This document shows positions 16,503 to 26,015 of a DNA stretch of 64,000 nucleotides, piece by piece; position 1 is the first letter of the stretch, and each line of letters starts with the position of its first letter. Position numbers and translations under genes: made by a program. The DNA lies in the NCBI RefSeq assembly GCF_006543045.1, contig NZ_RBZW01000076.1, positions 56,820-120,819 of the forward strand. Reading direction: 5' to 3'. The DNA is from Salinadaptatus halalkaliphilus. Lineage in GTDB: Archaea > Halobacteriota > Halobacteria > Halobacteriales > Natrialbaceae. The notes under the pieces were generated by a model that had not been told where the DNA came from, made no database searches, and worked only from the letters and a program-made list of their open reading frames with translations.

Positions 16503-17261
16503 TTACTGGAATTCGGCGTCGGTGAGCACGTCGTTCAAGTCCGCACGAATCCGTTCGCCCATCTCTCGGTTACGGGCCGTCGTGACGACCCGGTTTTCCT
16601 GCACGCTCGAGCCGTCTCGCAGAAGCATGCGAACGTTGCCGCCATCGTCGGCGCGGGTCACTTTCGCTCGCAACCCGGACTGAGAGCCCTTGCCGCCGGC
16701 GTCGATCGGTCCCGGGATGACTTTCTTGACGTGTGGGTGGTCGGCGACGGTCCGGATGGCCCGCATGCCGGTTCGACCGCCGATCAACGTCGTGTGGCTG
16801 CCGCCGATCTTTTCAGCCGGCGGCGTCTCGACGACGTCGAGGGCGCGCTCGTGGCGGCGCTCGAGGACGGCCTCGACCGGTTGCTCGTCGTCGACCCGGT
16901 AGAACGAGTGGTGGACATCCTCCCGGACGGCTCGGATGACGGGGCGTGACCCGCCGGCGTAGACCTCTTCCGGCCGCTTTCGGCGGATCTCGTCGCCGAT
17001 TCGACCGGCGAAATTTCGTAGTTCGACGACGCCGTTCTCACCGCCCTCTTCTGGCGTCGTCGTAATCGTCGTCTCGCCGATGATGGGGTCGTCGGTCGTC
17101 TCTGACCGTTGTGTGTCGTGCTCGTCGTCGCCAGCGAGCATCGTTAGCGTCGCTCGCTCGCGCCCCGCCTCGAGGACGATCGCCTCGGTATTCGACTCCC
17201 GACAGACCAGACAGAAGTCCCCGGGTTTCTCGAGGGGCGAGGCACAGTGACGACACTCCAT
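16503..17261 (-). CDS. DUF2103 putative metal-binding protein
   Basis: 252 aa. The N-terminus is a zinc-ribbon-like MECRHCASPLEKPGDFCLVC with two CxxC pairs. An acidic stretch follows, and then the conserved core with VHHSFYRVDDEQPVEAVLE, GGSHTTLIGGRTGMRAI and HPHVKKVIPGPIDAGG. The Thr/Gly-rich and His-rich motifs suggest a nucleotide- or metal-dependent activity, but the family's function is unknown. It precedes surE on the opposite side by 79 bases on the same strand. Confidence 0.78.
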   Translation of the reverse strand: MECRHCASPLEKPGDFCLVCRESNTEAIVLEAGRERATLTMLAGDDEHDTQRSETTDDPIIGETTITTTPEEGGENGVVELRNFAGRIGDEIRRKRPEEVYAGGSRPVIRAVREDVHHSFYRVDDEQPVEAVLERRHERALDVVETPPAEKIGGSHTTLIGGRTGMRAIRTVADHPHVKKVIPGPIDAGGKGSQSGLRAKVTRADDGGNVRMLLRDGSSVQENRVVTTARNREMGERIRADLNDVLTDAEFQ

Positions 17262-17340
17262 GGCGGGGTGTTGTCACCGGCCGTGTAAAACCGACGCGCT
17301 TTCTCGTCGACAGCCGGTCGGCGAGATACCGAAACCGAAC

Positions 17341-18192
17341 CTAGAGAATGCGCTCGAGGATCCGTTCGACCGCCTCGTCTTCGACGACATCGTACGGGAC
17401 CCGCATCGGGGAGATCGAGATATCGCCCTCGAGTAGGGCATGGCGATCGGTATCCGGCGGATCGGGGATGTCGCGGTTGGCCATCTGCTGCCAGAGCCGG
17501 TTGGTCAGCTGAAGTTGACCGTCGACCATGGCCCCGTCCATCTCGTAGACATCCGTCGGCCGCGTCAGTTCGAATCCGTCGGGATCGTGGCCCGGTTGCG
17601 GGACGTTGACATTCAGGTAGTCGACGCGATCGAAGAGTCCGGTACCCGGAATGCCCTCGACGAGCGCGGCCGCGACGGCGGCGGGCCGGGCGAAATCCAC
17701 GGGATCGAGATCGTCTTTGAGGCCGAGCGTATCCATCGAGACGGCGATCGAGGGCGTCTCGAGGAAGGCCGCTTCCATGGCGGCACTGACGGTGCCCGAT
17801 CGGCCGAAGACGTAGGTTCCGAGGTTCGCCCCGGAGTTACAACCCGAGACGACCAGATCGGGTTCGGGCTCAATGGCGTTGATGCCGACGATCGTGCAGT
17901 CACAGGGGGTGCCGTCGACGGCGTAGCCGAGCTCGTGGTCGGTGTGGGGGACCGGTGACGTGAACCCGGCATCGGCCAGATCCATCGCGAGTTCGTCGCT
18001 GTCGGTGCTGGTCCGCCCATAGGACAACGATCGACCGACGGCGCTTTGATTCCGGTCCGGAGCGACGACGGTGACCGATGCGACGTCGGAAAGCGCATCG
18101 TAGAGCGCCCGAATGCCGGGCGCGTCGATCCCGTCGTCGTTCGTCAAGAGAACGTGGGGAGCCGTCTCCATATCCAGCCCGTTTGCGTTCAC
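17341..18192 (-). CDS. surE: 5'/3'-nucleotidase SurE
   Basis: Metal-dependent nucleoside monophosphatase, 283 aa. The N-terminal LLTNDDGIDAPGIRALYDAL carries the metal-binding Asp pair; VVAPDRNQSAVGRSLSYG and VVSGCNSGANLG are the other active-site motifs. The C-terminal DISISPMRVP is also typical. The ATG at 18171 (METAPHVLL) is an alternative start closer to the conserved region. Confidence 0.92.
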   Translation of the reverse strand: MNANGLDMETAPHVLLTNDDGIDAPGIRALYDALSDVASVTVVAPDRNQSAVGRSLSYGRTSTDSDELAMDLADAGFTSPVPHTDHELGYAVDGTPCDCTIVGINAIEPEPDLVVSGCNSGANLGTYVFGRSGTVSAAMEAAFLETPSIAVSMDTLGLKDDLDPVDFARPAAVAAALVEGIPGTGLFDRVDYLNVNVPQPGHDPDGFELTRPTDVYEMDGAMVDGQLQLTNRLWQQMANRDIPDPPDTDRHALLEGDISISPMRVPYDVVEDEAVERILERIL

Positions 18193-18291
18193 GATGGATA
18201 CGCGTACCTATTCCGGCGAAGCGTGGTCGAGGTCGACGATCCGTTCCCGTCTCCAGAACTCTCAAGGAGTGTCCCCACGAATAGCGGGCAG

Positions 18292-18684
18292 ATGCACCGC
18301 CGTGGGTTCCTCGCACTTTCGCTCGCCGTTGCGGGGTCGGGCTGTCTCGAGTACGTCACGGAGGACAACGGCGAGCAGATCACCGAACCCGGCGACGTCG
18401 AGATCGTCTGGCACGACCTCGTTCGGGACGATCCCGGAACGGAAGACGAACGCGTCGCCGTCTGGGGTGCCGTTCGAAACGTCGGCGAGCGAACGCTGAG
18501 CTACATCGAGATTCGAGCAACGTTTTTCGATGTCGACGGCGAGGAACTCGAAAGCGTCATCGAAAACGTCGACGAGGACGTTACGTCGGGCGCCGAGTGG
18601 ACGTTCGAAGTGGAGTTTCCCCACTTCGGAGAGCGAGCCGCCGAGGTCGACACGTACGAACTCGAGCCCGCAACGGGGGTCTGA
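18292..18684 (+). CDS. Lipoprotein with FxLYD-like domain
   Basis: 130 aa. MHRRGFLALSLAVAGSGC is a short signal peptide with a twin-arginine-like RRGFLAL and a lipobox ending at Cys18, so export is probably followed by lipid anchoring. The mature part has an Ig-like beta fold of the FxLYD type (VAVWGAVRNVGERTLSYIEI, ATFFDVDGEELES). It is divergent from surE and lies 48 bases before the flippase gene. Confidence 0.78.
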   Translation: MHRRGFLALSLAVAGSGCLEYVTEDNGEQITEPGDVEIVWHDLVRDDPGTEDERVAVWGAVRNVGERTLSYIEIRATFFDVDGEELESVIENVDEDVTSGAEWTFEVEFPHFGERAAEVDTYELEPATGV

Positions 18685-18732
18685 TGGAACACGGTCGCGA
18701 GCCGTTACGGCGAACGGACGACGGGGGTTGCC

Positions 18733-20253
18733 ATGACTGAACACGACGAAGGCGTCTCGACGCTCGCCAAGCAAGGGAGCATCACGTTCGTCGGCAACGT
18801 CGTCAACGGCATTCTCGGCTTCGCGATCGTCATGTTGATGACGCGGTTCGTCAGCCCGTCCGTCTACGGGCTGTTCGTGTTGGCGACGTCGGTTATTCTC
18901 TTCATGCAGGTGTTTGCGAACCTCGGACTGCCGCTTGCGATCGATTACTTCGTCCCGCAGTACTTAGACGAGGACGAACACGGGAAAGCCAAGGGTGTCA
19001 TCGTCCAGGTGACGGCGACCGTACTCGTCACCTCCTCGATTATCGCGTTCGTACTCGCGTCCAGCGCGGCGTTCATCGGAGAATTCTTCCAGGAACCGTC
19101 GATGCAGATCGCTCTGCTCTTTCTCTCGATAACCGTGCCGATGCTGGCGATCTACAACGTCTTGCTTACCTCCTACTACAGCATCAAGAAGCTCCAGTAT
19201 CGCGTCATCATGCGCGACCTCGTGCGCCCGATCGTTCGCTTTACTGTCACCGCTGGGCTGTTGCTCGTGGGCTACGGCCTGCTCGGGCTCATCGTCGGCT
19301 ACATCGTCGGGTTGTTCGTCGCGATTACGATCGGTGCGGCGATTTTCACCTACAAAGCGTGGGACCTCCTCTCGACGAAACTCGAGCTCGTTGCCCCGCG
19401 GCCGCTCGTGACCTACTCCGTCCCGCTGGCGATGACCAGCGTCGTCTTCGTGCTGATGGGCCACGTCGACTACTTCGTGCTCGGGTTCTTCCTCGACTCC
19501 GACGATGTCGGCATCTACCGCGTCGGCTATATGCTCGGCTCCGGGTTGATGATCATCTTCAATTCGCTGTCGCCGGTGTTCAAGCCCCTCATCGCGGAGA
19601 GCCGCGACGACCTCGAGCTGGTCGAACGGCGGTTCCGGATCATGGCTCGCTGGATCGCCGGTATCACCCTGCCGATCACGATTGTCCTCTCGCTGGGGGC
19701 GAGTTCCTACCTCGCGGTGTTGTACACGCCCCAGTACGCCGAGGCGAACGCGGTCGTGGCACTGCTGGCTGGCGCCTTCCTGTTCAACGTCACCTTCGGC
19801 GGCCCCGACGGCTCGTTGCTCCAGGGACTGGGCTACTCACGCTACGTCTTCGCGAACACGCTCGCGCTCTTCGGCGTGAACTTCCTCGTCTCGATGGTGC
19901 TCGTTCCGATCGTCGGCATCGAGGGGGCCGCGATCGGGTCCGCGGCGGCGCTCTTTCTGGTCGGGACGCTTACCCTGATCGAACTCTACTACCTCGATCG
20001 GCTCCACCCCTTCACCAAGGACTTCGCCAAAATCGTCGCCGCGGGCGTGCCAGCGACGATCGCCGGAGCACCGATCGTCCTCGTCGTCGACAGCGATCTC
20101 GTCGTCGCTGCCGTGCTCCCAATCGTCGTCATCGGCACGTACGTCCTCACGCTGATCGCGACGGACGCCTTCACCGACGCCGACGCGCAGATGGCTGCCG
20201 AGTTCAGTCCCACCCTCGAGAAGTGGCTGTCAGTTGGTCTGTTCGGTCGATAA
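18733..20253 (+). CDS. Polysaccharide/lipid-linked oligosaccharide flippase (MATE/Wzx-like)
   Basis: 506-aa membrane protein with about 14 hydrophobic segments, the usual number and length for polysaccharide-biosynthesis flippases. The N-terminal KQGSITFVGNVVNGILGFAI and the mid-chain DYFVLGFFLDSDDVGIYRVG are typical. In haloarchaea such proteins (Agl15-like) move lipid-linked sugars outward for S-layer N-glycosylation; that substrate is inference because no glycosyltransferases lie next to it here. Confidence 0.87.
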   Translation: MTEHDEGVSTLAKQGSITFVGNVVNGILGFAIVMLMTRFVSPSVYGLFVLATSVILFMQVFANLGLPLAIDYFVPQYLDEDEHGKAKGVIVQVTATVLVTSSIIAFVLASSAAFIGEFFQEPSMQIALLFLSITVPMLAIYNVLLTSYYSIKKLQYRVIMRDLVRPIVRFTVTAGLLLVGYGLLGLIVGYIVGLFVAITIGAAIFTYKAWDLLSTKLELVAPRPLVTYSVPLAMTSVVFVLMGHVDYFVLGFFLDSDDVGIYRVGYMLGSGLMIIFNSLSPVFKPLIAESRDDLELVERRFRIMARWIAGITLPITIVLSLGASSYLAVLYTPQYAEANAVVALLAGAFLFNVTFGGPDGSLLQGLGYSRYVFANTLALFGVNFLVSMVLVPIVGIEGAAIGSAAALFLVGTLTLIELYYLDRLHPFTKDFAKIVAAGVPATIAGAPIVLVVDSDLVVAAVLPIVVIGTYVLTLIATDAFTDADAQMAAEFSPTLEKWLSVGLFGR

Positions 20254-20360
20254 TTCCTCTCACCACCGCTTGGCCACTCGACGGCTTCGATAGGGGCGTT
20301 CGAGTAATCGACTGGGCCGTTCACGATCGACCTCGAGTGCATTTTGGCCGAAACGTTGAA

Positions 20361-20368
20361 TTATAATC
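20361..20368 (+). promoter_or_regulatory. TATA box of the PAS histidine kinase
   Basis: TTATAATC lies 28-35 bases upstream of the ATG at 20396, which fits a leaderless transcript. Confidence 0.55.
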
Positions 20369-20395
20369 AATATAACTGCTATTCACACGAAACGG

Positions 20396-22636
20396 ATGTC
20401 TGACGCGTCACGGGAAAACGTCGACAGCGGTGAGAAATTGTCGTCAAGCCGAGTGGTGACGCTCGTCGTGTCGGACGATCACGAGCAGGAGACGGCGGTT
20501 AGATCGACCCTCGAGAACGCACCCGAGCCACTGGATGTCCTCGTCACGGACATCGATACGCTCGCGGAGTACGCCGACGATGCAGTCGACTGTCTGGTCT
20601 GTCTTGGGAGACTCCTCGATGAGCACCGTGACGCGCTCGAAGCGATCACCGAACACGCGCCCTCGTTGCCGGTCATCTGTTGGGGGATGCCCGAGCGACT
20701 CGGCCTCGAGACGGCACTCGAGGCAGGCATCACCGATTACGTCCGGTCGCCACAGACGGACGATCAACGGCGGATCGCTGCCCGCCGCGTCCACGCACAC
20801 GGCAATCGGTATCAAGCGACACGGGCGGCCGCGACGTATCGGTCGATCTTCGAACGACTACCCGACGCCGTCGTCGTCCACGATGCAACTGGCGACTACG
20901 AGCGAGCGAACGAGCGTGCGACGGAGTTGCTCGGGTACGATCGGTCGACACTGCTCGAAAAGAGCGTTTCGGAGATCGAACTGACCACAGATGCAGCTGC
21001 ACTCGAATCGCAACTCACGCGTTGTGATCCCGGCGAGACGATCGTCGTCACCGGTCGAAATCAGCGAGCAGACGGGGACGTGTTCCCGGTTCGGGTGAAT
21101 ATCCGCCGACTCGAGGCCGATCCCGACCGATTCATCGCTTCTATCCAGGAGATCACCGAACTGAAAGCTCGCGAACGGGAACTCGAGCGCAACCTCGATC
21201 TCCTCGAGAAGATGGAAGAACTGACCAACGCGGGTGGCTGGGAGGTTGACTACGAGCGCGAGACGGTCCGGTGGACCGGTGGCACCCGACGACTCGTCGG
21301 CGTCGACGCGGCGTACGAACCGACCCTCGAAACCACGCTTCAGTTCTTCCATCCGGACGACCGACCACGACTCGAATCGGCGGTGAAGACGGCGATCGTG
21401 GATGGCGAGCCGTTCGACGAACAGTTCCGGCTGGTGACCGTCGATGACCGGGTACGACACGTTCGGGTTCGCGGCGACCCGTATCAGGTAAATGGGTATA
21501 CCACTCGCGTTCGCGGCTCGATCTGGGACATTACCGATCGAAAAGCTGCCGAAGACGAGCTTCGACAACGGGAGGCACATCTGAGCCAAGCGCAGTCGGT
21601 AGCCGAACTCGGCAGTTGGTACAAGGAGATCGCCACTGACGTGATCCACTGGTCGGACGAGGTGTACGAGATCTACGGGATCGAGAAACGCACCGGTCCC
21701 ATCGACCACGCGTTTTTCATGGAACACGTCCATCCCGACGACCGCGAGCTCGTCAACCGCAAGTGGGACGCAGCGAAGCGAGGCGATCGCTACGATGTCG
21801 AACACCGGATCATCACTGGGGATGGCGAGACGAAGTGGGTGCGTCAGAAAGCGAAAATCGAGTTCGACGACGGCCTCCCGACCGACGCGACCGGGGTCGT
21901 CCAAGATGTCACCGATCGAAAGGCCTACGAGCGTCGTCTCGAGGCCCAAAACGAGCAACTCGACGTGTTGAACCGAATCATTCGTCACGACCTCCGAAAT
22001 CAGCTGAACGTCATCGATGGCTATGCCGCCGTTCTCGAAGAGCACAGCGACGCCACAGCGCCGTTAGCGACCGAGATACGAACCGTCACCGAGGACCTGC
22101 TCGAGATGGCCGAGGAGATTCGGACGGCCAACCGACTGCTGGTCGAGGGCGATGACTACCATCGCGTCGATGTCGAAGCGATCGTTGAGGCTGCAATGGC
22201 GTCGGTTCGAGACGAGTACGATACGTTCACGTGTGCCTGTTCGATCGACGACGGCCTGTGGGTCCGAGGGACGAACGCCCTCGAAATCGCTCTCGAGCAA
22301 ATCGTCGAAAACGCAATCGAACACAACGACGCGGCGACGCCTCGAGTCGAGATCAGCGCCGAACACTGTTCGGAGACCGACACCGTTTCGATTCGGATCG
22401 CCGACAACGGCCCCGGAATTCCCGACTCGGAGCGCGAACTCCTGACCGGAACCCGAGAACGCTCACAGATCGAACACTCGAGCGGACTCGGTCTGTGGGT
22501 CGTCAACTGGATCGTCTCTAGCGTCGAGGGAACCCTCGGGTTCGAGACCGACGACGACGGGACGGTCGTCACGCTCGAGTTGCCATCCGCGACGGACCGA
22601 CCCCACACGAAACCTGGCGAGCCGTCTCGACGCTAA
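20396..22636 (+). CDS. Soluble multi-PAS sensor histidine kinase with pseudo-receiver
   Basis: 746 aa. Order: receiver-like domain (residues 15-140) with the acidic pair in VVSDDHEQE but no phospho-Asp (DCLVCLGRLL) and Arg in place of Lys (YVRSP); three PAS domains (about 145-270, 275-390, 395-515, the latter two with PAC-type ends WDITDRK and QDVTDRK); HisKA-like box LNRIIRHDLRNQLNVIDGYA with His531; and an HATPase with ENAIEHNDA (N box), DNGPGIP and GLGLWVV. No membrane segment. The signal is unknown; the PAS domains may bind a cofactor or small ligand. No response regulator is adjacent. Confidence 0.9.
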   Translation: MSDASRENVDSGEKLSSSRVVTLVVSDDHEQETAVRSTLENAPEPLDVLVTDIDTLAEYADDAVDCLVCLGRLLDEHRDALEAITEHAPSLPVICWGMPERLGLETALEAGITDYVRSPQTDDQRRIAARRVHAHGNRYQATRAAATYRSIFERLPDAVVVHDATGDYERANERATELLGYDRSTLLEKSVSEIELTTDAAALESQLTRCDPGETIVVTGRNQRADGDVFPVRVNIRRLEADPDRFIASIQEITELKARERELERNLDLLEKMEELTNAGGWEVDYERETVRWTGGTRRLVGVDAAYEPTLETTLQFFHPDDRPRLESAVKTAIVDGEPFDEQFRLVTVDDRVRHVRVRGDPYQVNGYTTRVRGSIWDITDRKAAEDELRQREAHLSQAQSVAELGSWYKEIATDVIHWSDEVYEIYGIEKRTGPIDHAFFMEHVHPDDRELVNRKWDAAKRGDRYDVEHRIITGDGETKWVRQKAKIEFDDGLPTDATGVVQDVTDRKAYERRLEAQNEQLDVLNRIIRHDLRNQLNVIDGYAAVLEEHSDATAPLATEIRTVTEDLLEMAEEIRTANRLLVEGDDYHRVDVEAIVEAAMASVRDEYDTFTCACSIDDGLWVRGTNALEIALEQIVENAIEHNDAATPRVEISAEHCSETDTVSIRIADNGPGIPDSERELLTGTRERSQIEHSSGLGLWVVNWIVSSVEGTLGFETDDDGTVVTLELPSATDRPHTKPGEPSRR

Positions 22637-22830
22637 CGGTTGGCGGTCGAGTACAGCCGTGGGCGATGCTGTGACGGTCTGGCCGCTACGCGATCGTACG
22701 ACACACACGCGCGCTGTCTGTCGGTTTTGGCGAAAGCGTTATCAGCGCTTCAATCGTAACCCTCGCCAATGTGGATACTGCAGTCGTCGACACGGCGAGT
22801 GCGATCGATCGATCGCGGAGGTGAGCAACG

Positions 22831-25320
22831 GTGGAACTAATTATTACGGAAAAGGACAACGCTGCGCGGCGAATCGCCGACATTCTCAGCGGCGGGAGCT
22901 ACGATTCGACGCGCGAAAACGGCGTCAACGTCTACGAGTGGGGCGGCAAGCGCTGTGTGGGGCTATCGGGCCACGTCGTCGGCGTCGACTTCCCGCCGGA
23001 GTACGGCGACTGGCGTGATGTCGAACCGGTAGAACTCATCGACGCGGATATCGAAAAGACCGCGACGAAAGACGACATCGTCGCGACGCTTCGAATCCTC
23101 TCGCGGAAAGCCACGCGCGTGACGATCGCGACCGACTACGACCGAGAGGGCGAACTCATCGGCAAGGAAGCCTACGACATCGTCCGCGACGTCGACGAAG
23201 ACGTGCCGATCCGCCGGGTTCGGTTCTCCTCGATCACGGAAAACGAGGTCCAAAGCGCGTTCGACGACCCCGACGATCTGGACTTCGACCTCGCGGCGGC
23301 TGGCGAAGCCCGCCAGATCATCGATCTCATCTGGGGTGCCGCACTCACGCGATTTCTCTCGCTTTCGGCGGGCCAACTCGGCAACGACTTCATCTCCGTC
23401 GGCCGCGTGCAGTCGCCGACGCTCAAGCTGATCGTCGACCGCGAGCGTGAGATCGAAGCCTTCGATCCCAAGGCCTACTGGGAACTGTTCGCCGATCTCA
23501 CGAAGCAGAGCGACGACGCCGACCCCTTCGACGCACAGTACTTCTACCGCGACGAAGACGACAACGAAGCCGAACGCGTCTGGGACGAAGCGACCGCTGA
23601 TGAGGTCTACGACACCCTCTCGAGTGCCGAGACAGCGACCGTCGTCGACGTCAACCGTCGCACTCGAACCGACGAGCCGCCGACGCCATTTAATACGACC
23701 CAGTTCATCCGCGCAGCCGGCGCACTCGGCTACACCGCACAGCGGGCGATGTCGATCGCCGAGGATCTCTACACCGCCGGCTACATCACCTACCCCCGTA
23801 CCGACAACACCGTCTACCCCGACGATCTCGATCCCGGGGCACTGCTCGAGGAGTTCGAGGGCCACTCCGCACTCGGCGAATCCGCCGCGTCGCTGCTCGA
23901 GGCCGACGCAATCGAGCCGACACGGGGCGACGAGGAGACGACCGACCACCCACCGATCCACCCGACGGGCGAGATTCCGACCCGCGGCGACGTCTCCGAC
24001 GACGAGTGGGAGATTTTCGAACTGGTCGTCCGCCGATTCTACGCGACCGTCGCCGACGCCGCCGTCTGGGAACACCTCAAGGTCGTCGCCGAGGTCGCCG
24101 ACTGCCGGCTCAAGGCAAACGGCAAACGGCTGCTCGAGGCCGGCTACCACGACGTCTATCCGTACTTCAGCACGGCCGAGAATCACGTCCCCGACGTCGA
24201 CGAGGGCGAGACGCTCGCGCTCTCGAACGTCGAACTCGAGGACAAGGAAACCCAGCCGCCGCGTCGCTACGGCCAATCGCGGCTCATCGAGACGATGGAA
24301 GACATGGGCGTCGGGACGAAAGCGACCCGCCACGACATCTTGGAGAAGCTCTACGATCGGGGCTACGTCGAGAGCGATCCGCCGCGACCGACGCGGCTCG
24401 CGATGGCCGTCGTCGAAGCCGCCGAAAACTACGCCGACCGGGTCGTCAGCGAGGAGATGACCGCCCAGCTCGAGGCCGATATGGACGCCATCGCGTCGGG
24501 CCAGGCCAGCCTCGAGGATGTCACCGAGGAGTCCCGCGAGATGCTCGAGGACATCTTCGCCAACCTCGCCGACTCCCGCGACGAGATCGGCGATCACCTC
24601 CGGAAGTCGCTCAAAGACGACAAACGGCTCGGCCCCTGTCCGGAGTGTGGCGAGGACCTGCTGGTCCGGCGCAGCCGCCACGGATCCTACTTCGTCGGCT
24701 GTGACGGCTATCCCGACTGCGAGAACACCCTGCCGCTGCCCTCGAATGGCAAGCCCCTCATTCTCGAGGACGAGTGCGAGGACCACGGCCTCCACGAGAT
24801 CAAGATGCTCGCCGGCCGCCAGACGTTCGTCCACGGCTGTCCGCTCTGTACGGCCGAGGACGCGGGTGAAGGACCGGTTCTGGGTGTGTGCCCGGACTGT
24901 GGCGACGAACACGATGGCGAACTCGCGATCAAGACCCTCCAGAGCGGCTCCCGGCTCGTCGGCTGTACGCGCTATCCCGACTGCGAGTACTCGTTGCCCC
25001 TCCCCCGTCGCGGCGAGATCGAGGTCACCGACGAACGGTGCGAGGACCACGACCTCCCGGAACTCGTCGTCCACAGCGGCGACGAGCCCTGGGAACTGGG
25101 CTGTCCGATCTGTAACTACCGGGAGTTCCAGGCCCGGGAAGCAGAGAGTGGCTCGGACCTCGAGTCGATCGACGGTATCGGCGCGAAAACCGTCGAGAAA
25201 CTCGCCGCTGCCGGCATCGAGAGCATCGACGACCTCACCGAGGCCGAACCCGACGCCGTCGCCGAGACGGTCGACGGGATCAGCGCCGATCGCGTGCGAA
25301 ACTGGCAGGCCGAAGCCTGA
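22831..25320 (+). CDS. topA: DNA topoisomerase I (type IA)
   Basis: 829-aa type IA topoisomerase that relaxes negative supercoils. The Toprim domain is at the N-terminus (MELIITEKDNAARRIADILS, TDYDREGELIG), and the catalytic Tyr321 lies in GYITYPRTDN. Two complete C-terminal zinc fingers are seen (CPECGEDLL...CDGYPDC and CPDCGDEHD...CTRYPDC), with further Cys pairs between and after them. The extreme C-terminus is a helix-hairpin-helix unit (SIDGIGAKTVEKLAAAGIES). Start is GTG at 22831. Confidence 0.95.
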   Translation: MELIITEKDNAARRIADILSGGSYDSTRENGVNVYEWGGKRCVGLSGHVVGVDFPPEYGDWRDVEPVELIDADIEKTATKDDIVATLRILSRKATRVTIATDYDREGELIGKEAYDIVRDVDEDVPIRRVRFSSITENEVQSAFDDPDDLDFDLAAAGEARQIIDLIWGAALTRFLSLSAGQLGNDFISVGRVQSPTLKLIVDREREIEAFDPKAYWELFADLTKQSDDADPFDAQYFYRDEDDNEAERVWDEATADEVYDTLSSAETATVVDVNRRTRTDEPPTPFNTTQFIRAAGALGYTAQRAMSIAEDLYTAGYITYPRTDNTVYPDDLDPGALLEEFEGHSALGESAASLLEADAIEPTRGDEETTDHPPIHPTGEIPTRGDVSDDEWEIFELVVRRFYATVADAAVWEHLKVVAEVADCRLKANGKRLLEAGYHDVYPYFSTAENHVPDVDEGETLALSNVELEDKETQPPRRYGQSRLIETMEDMGVGTKATRHDILEKLYDRGYVESDPPRPTRLAMAVVEAAENYADRVVSEEMTAQLEADMDAIASGQASLEDVTEESREMLEDIFANLADSRDEIGDHLRKSLKDDKRLGPCPECGEDLLVRRSRHGSYFVGCDGYPDCENTLPLPSNGKPLILEDECEDHGLHEIKMLAGRQTFVHGCPLCTAEDAGEGPVLGVCPDCGDEHDGELAIKTLQSGSRLVGCTRYPDCEYSLPLPRRGEIEVTDERCEDHDLPELVVHSGDEPWELGCPICNYREFQAREAESGSDLESIDGIGAKTVEKLAAAGIESIDDLTEAEPDAVAETVDGISADRVRNWQAEA

Positions 25321-25337
25321 TCCGGCGGCGAACCTGT

Positions 25338-25928
25338 TTACTCGGTCGACCCGTCTCCGTCGTTCTCGAGGACGTGACTGACTTCGCTGACGATCCGATC
25401 GGCCTCGAGGACGCCGTCGTCTTCCCACCGAACGGTTCCGTCGGCGTCGATCGCGAGGACAACGGGATGGCGGGCGATGTCGTAGGCCGTCACGAACGAC
25501 CGGTCGGGGTCGAACGCGAGGGTCCAGTCGCCGTCGTGTTCGACCCACCAGGACCGAAGCTGGTCTTCGGTCTGTTGGTTGGTGATCGAGACCACCGTTA
25601 TCGCGTCGCCGTACGCGTCAGTAAGGCGTTCCCGCGCCGCGGCGAGCTCGGGCATCGACGCCTGACACCGCTGGCACACTGGCGAGAAGGCGACCGCGAT
25701 CGTGAGGCCATCGTTTGGGATCTCGATCGTCCCGGCGTCGCTGCCCGGCACTTCGAGCGTGCGAAGCTCGAGCGGGGCCGAATCGTCGGTGGGGTCGTCG
25801 CTCGTCGTCTGTTCCGGCGGTGTCCCGGTGTCGTCGCTTCCGACGGGGAACCCCCGTCGGAGAATCGCGGCGCTCCCGCCGAGGATACCCACGCTCGCGA
25901 GGCCGGCGACGAGTTCGCGTCGGTTCAT
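25338..25928 (-). CDS. Exported thioredoxin-like (TlpA-type) protein
   Basis: 196 aa. The N-terminus MNRRELVAGLASVGILGG is a signal or anchor with an RR motif. After an acidic, Thr-rich linker, a thioredoxin fold follows with the redox pair in SPVCQRCQASM (CxxC) and the conserved cis-Pro region RHPVVLAIDADGTVRW. It probably acts outside the membrane in disulfide exchange or cytochrome maturation. The neighbour at 26016 is a paralogue with a changed active site. Confidence 0.82.
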   Translation of the reverse strand: MNRRELVAGLASVGILGGSAAILRRGFPVGSDDTGTPPEQTTSDDPTDDSAPLELRTLEVPGSDAGTIEIPNDGLTIAVAFSPVCQRCQASMPELAAARERLTDAYGDAITVVSITNQQTEDQLRSWWVEHDGDWTLAFDPDRSFVTAYDIARHPVVLAIDADGTVRWEDDGVLEADRIVSEVSHVLENDGDGSTE

Positions 25929-26015
25929 TCGTGATGGTTCGCCACCGATACCGATCGTCGGCGGCCGATCGACTACAGATACGGGATCGACGTGCAAAAA
26001 TCTCTCCGTGCAGTG

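Noticed and set aside
22963-25548. Long minus-strand frame (861 codons) opposite topA
   Set aside because: Antisense shadow of a G+C-rich gene; composition is Arg/Val/Gly-rich without domains, and topA on the other strand is certain.
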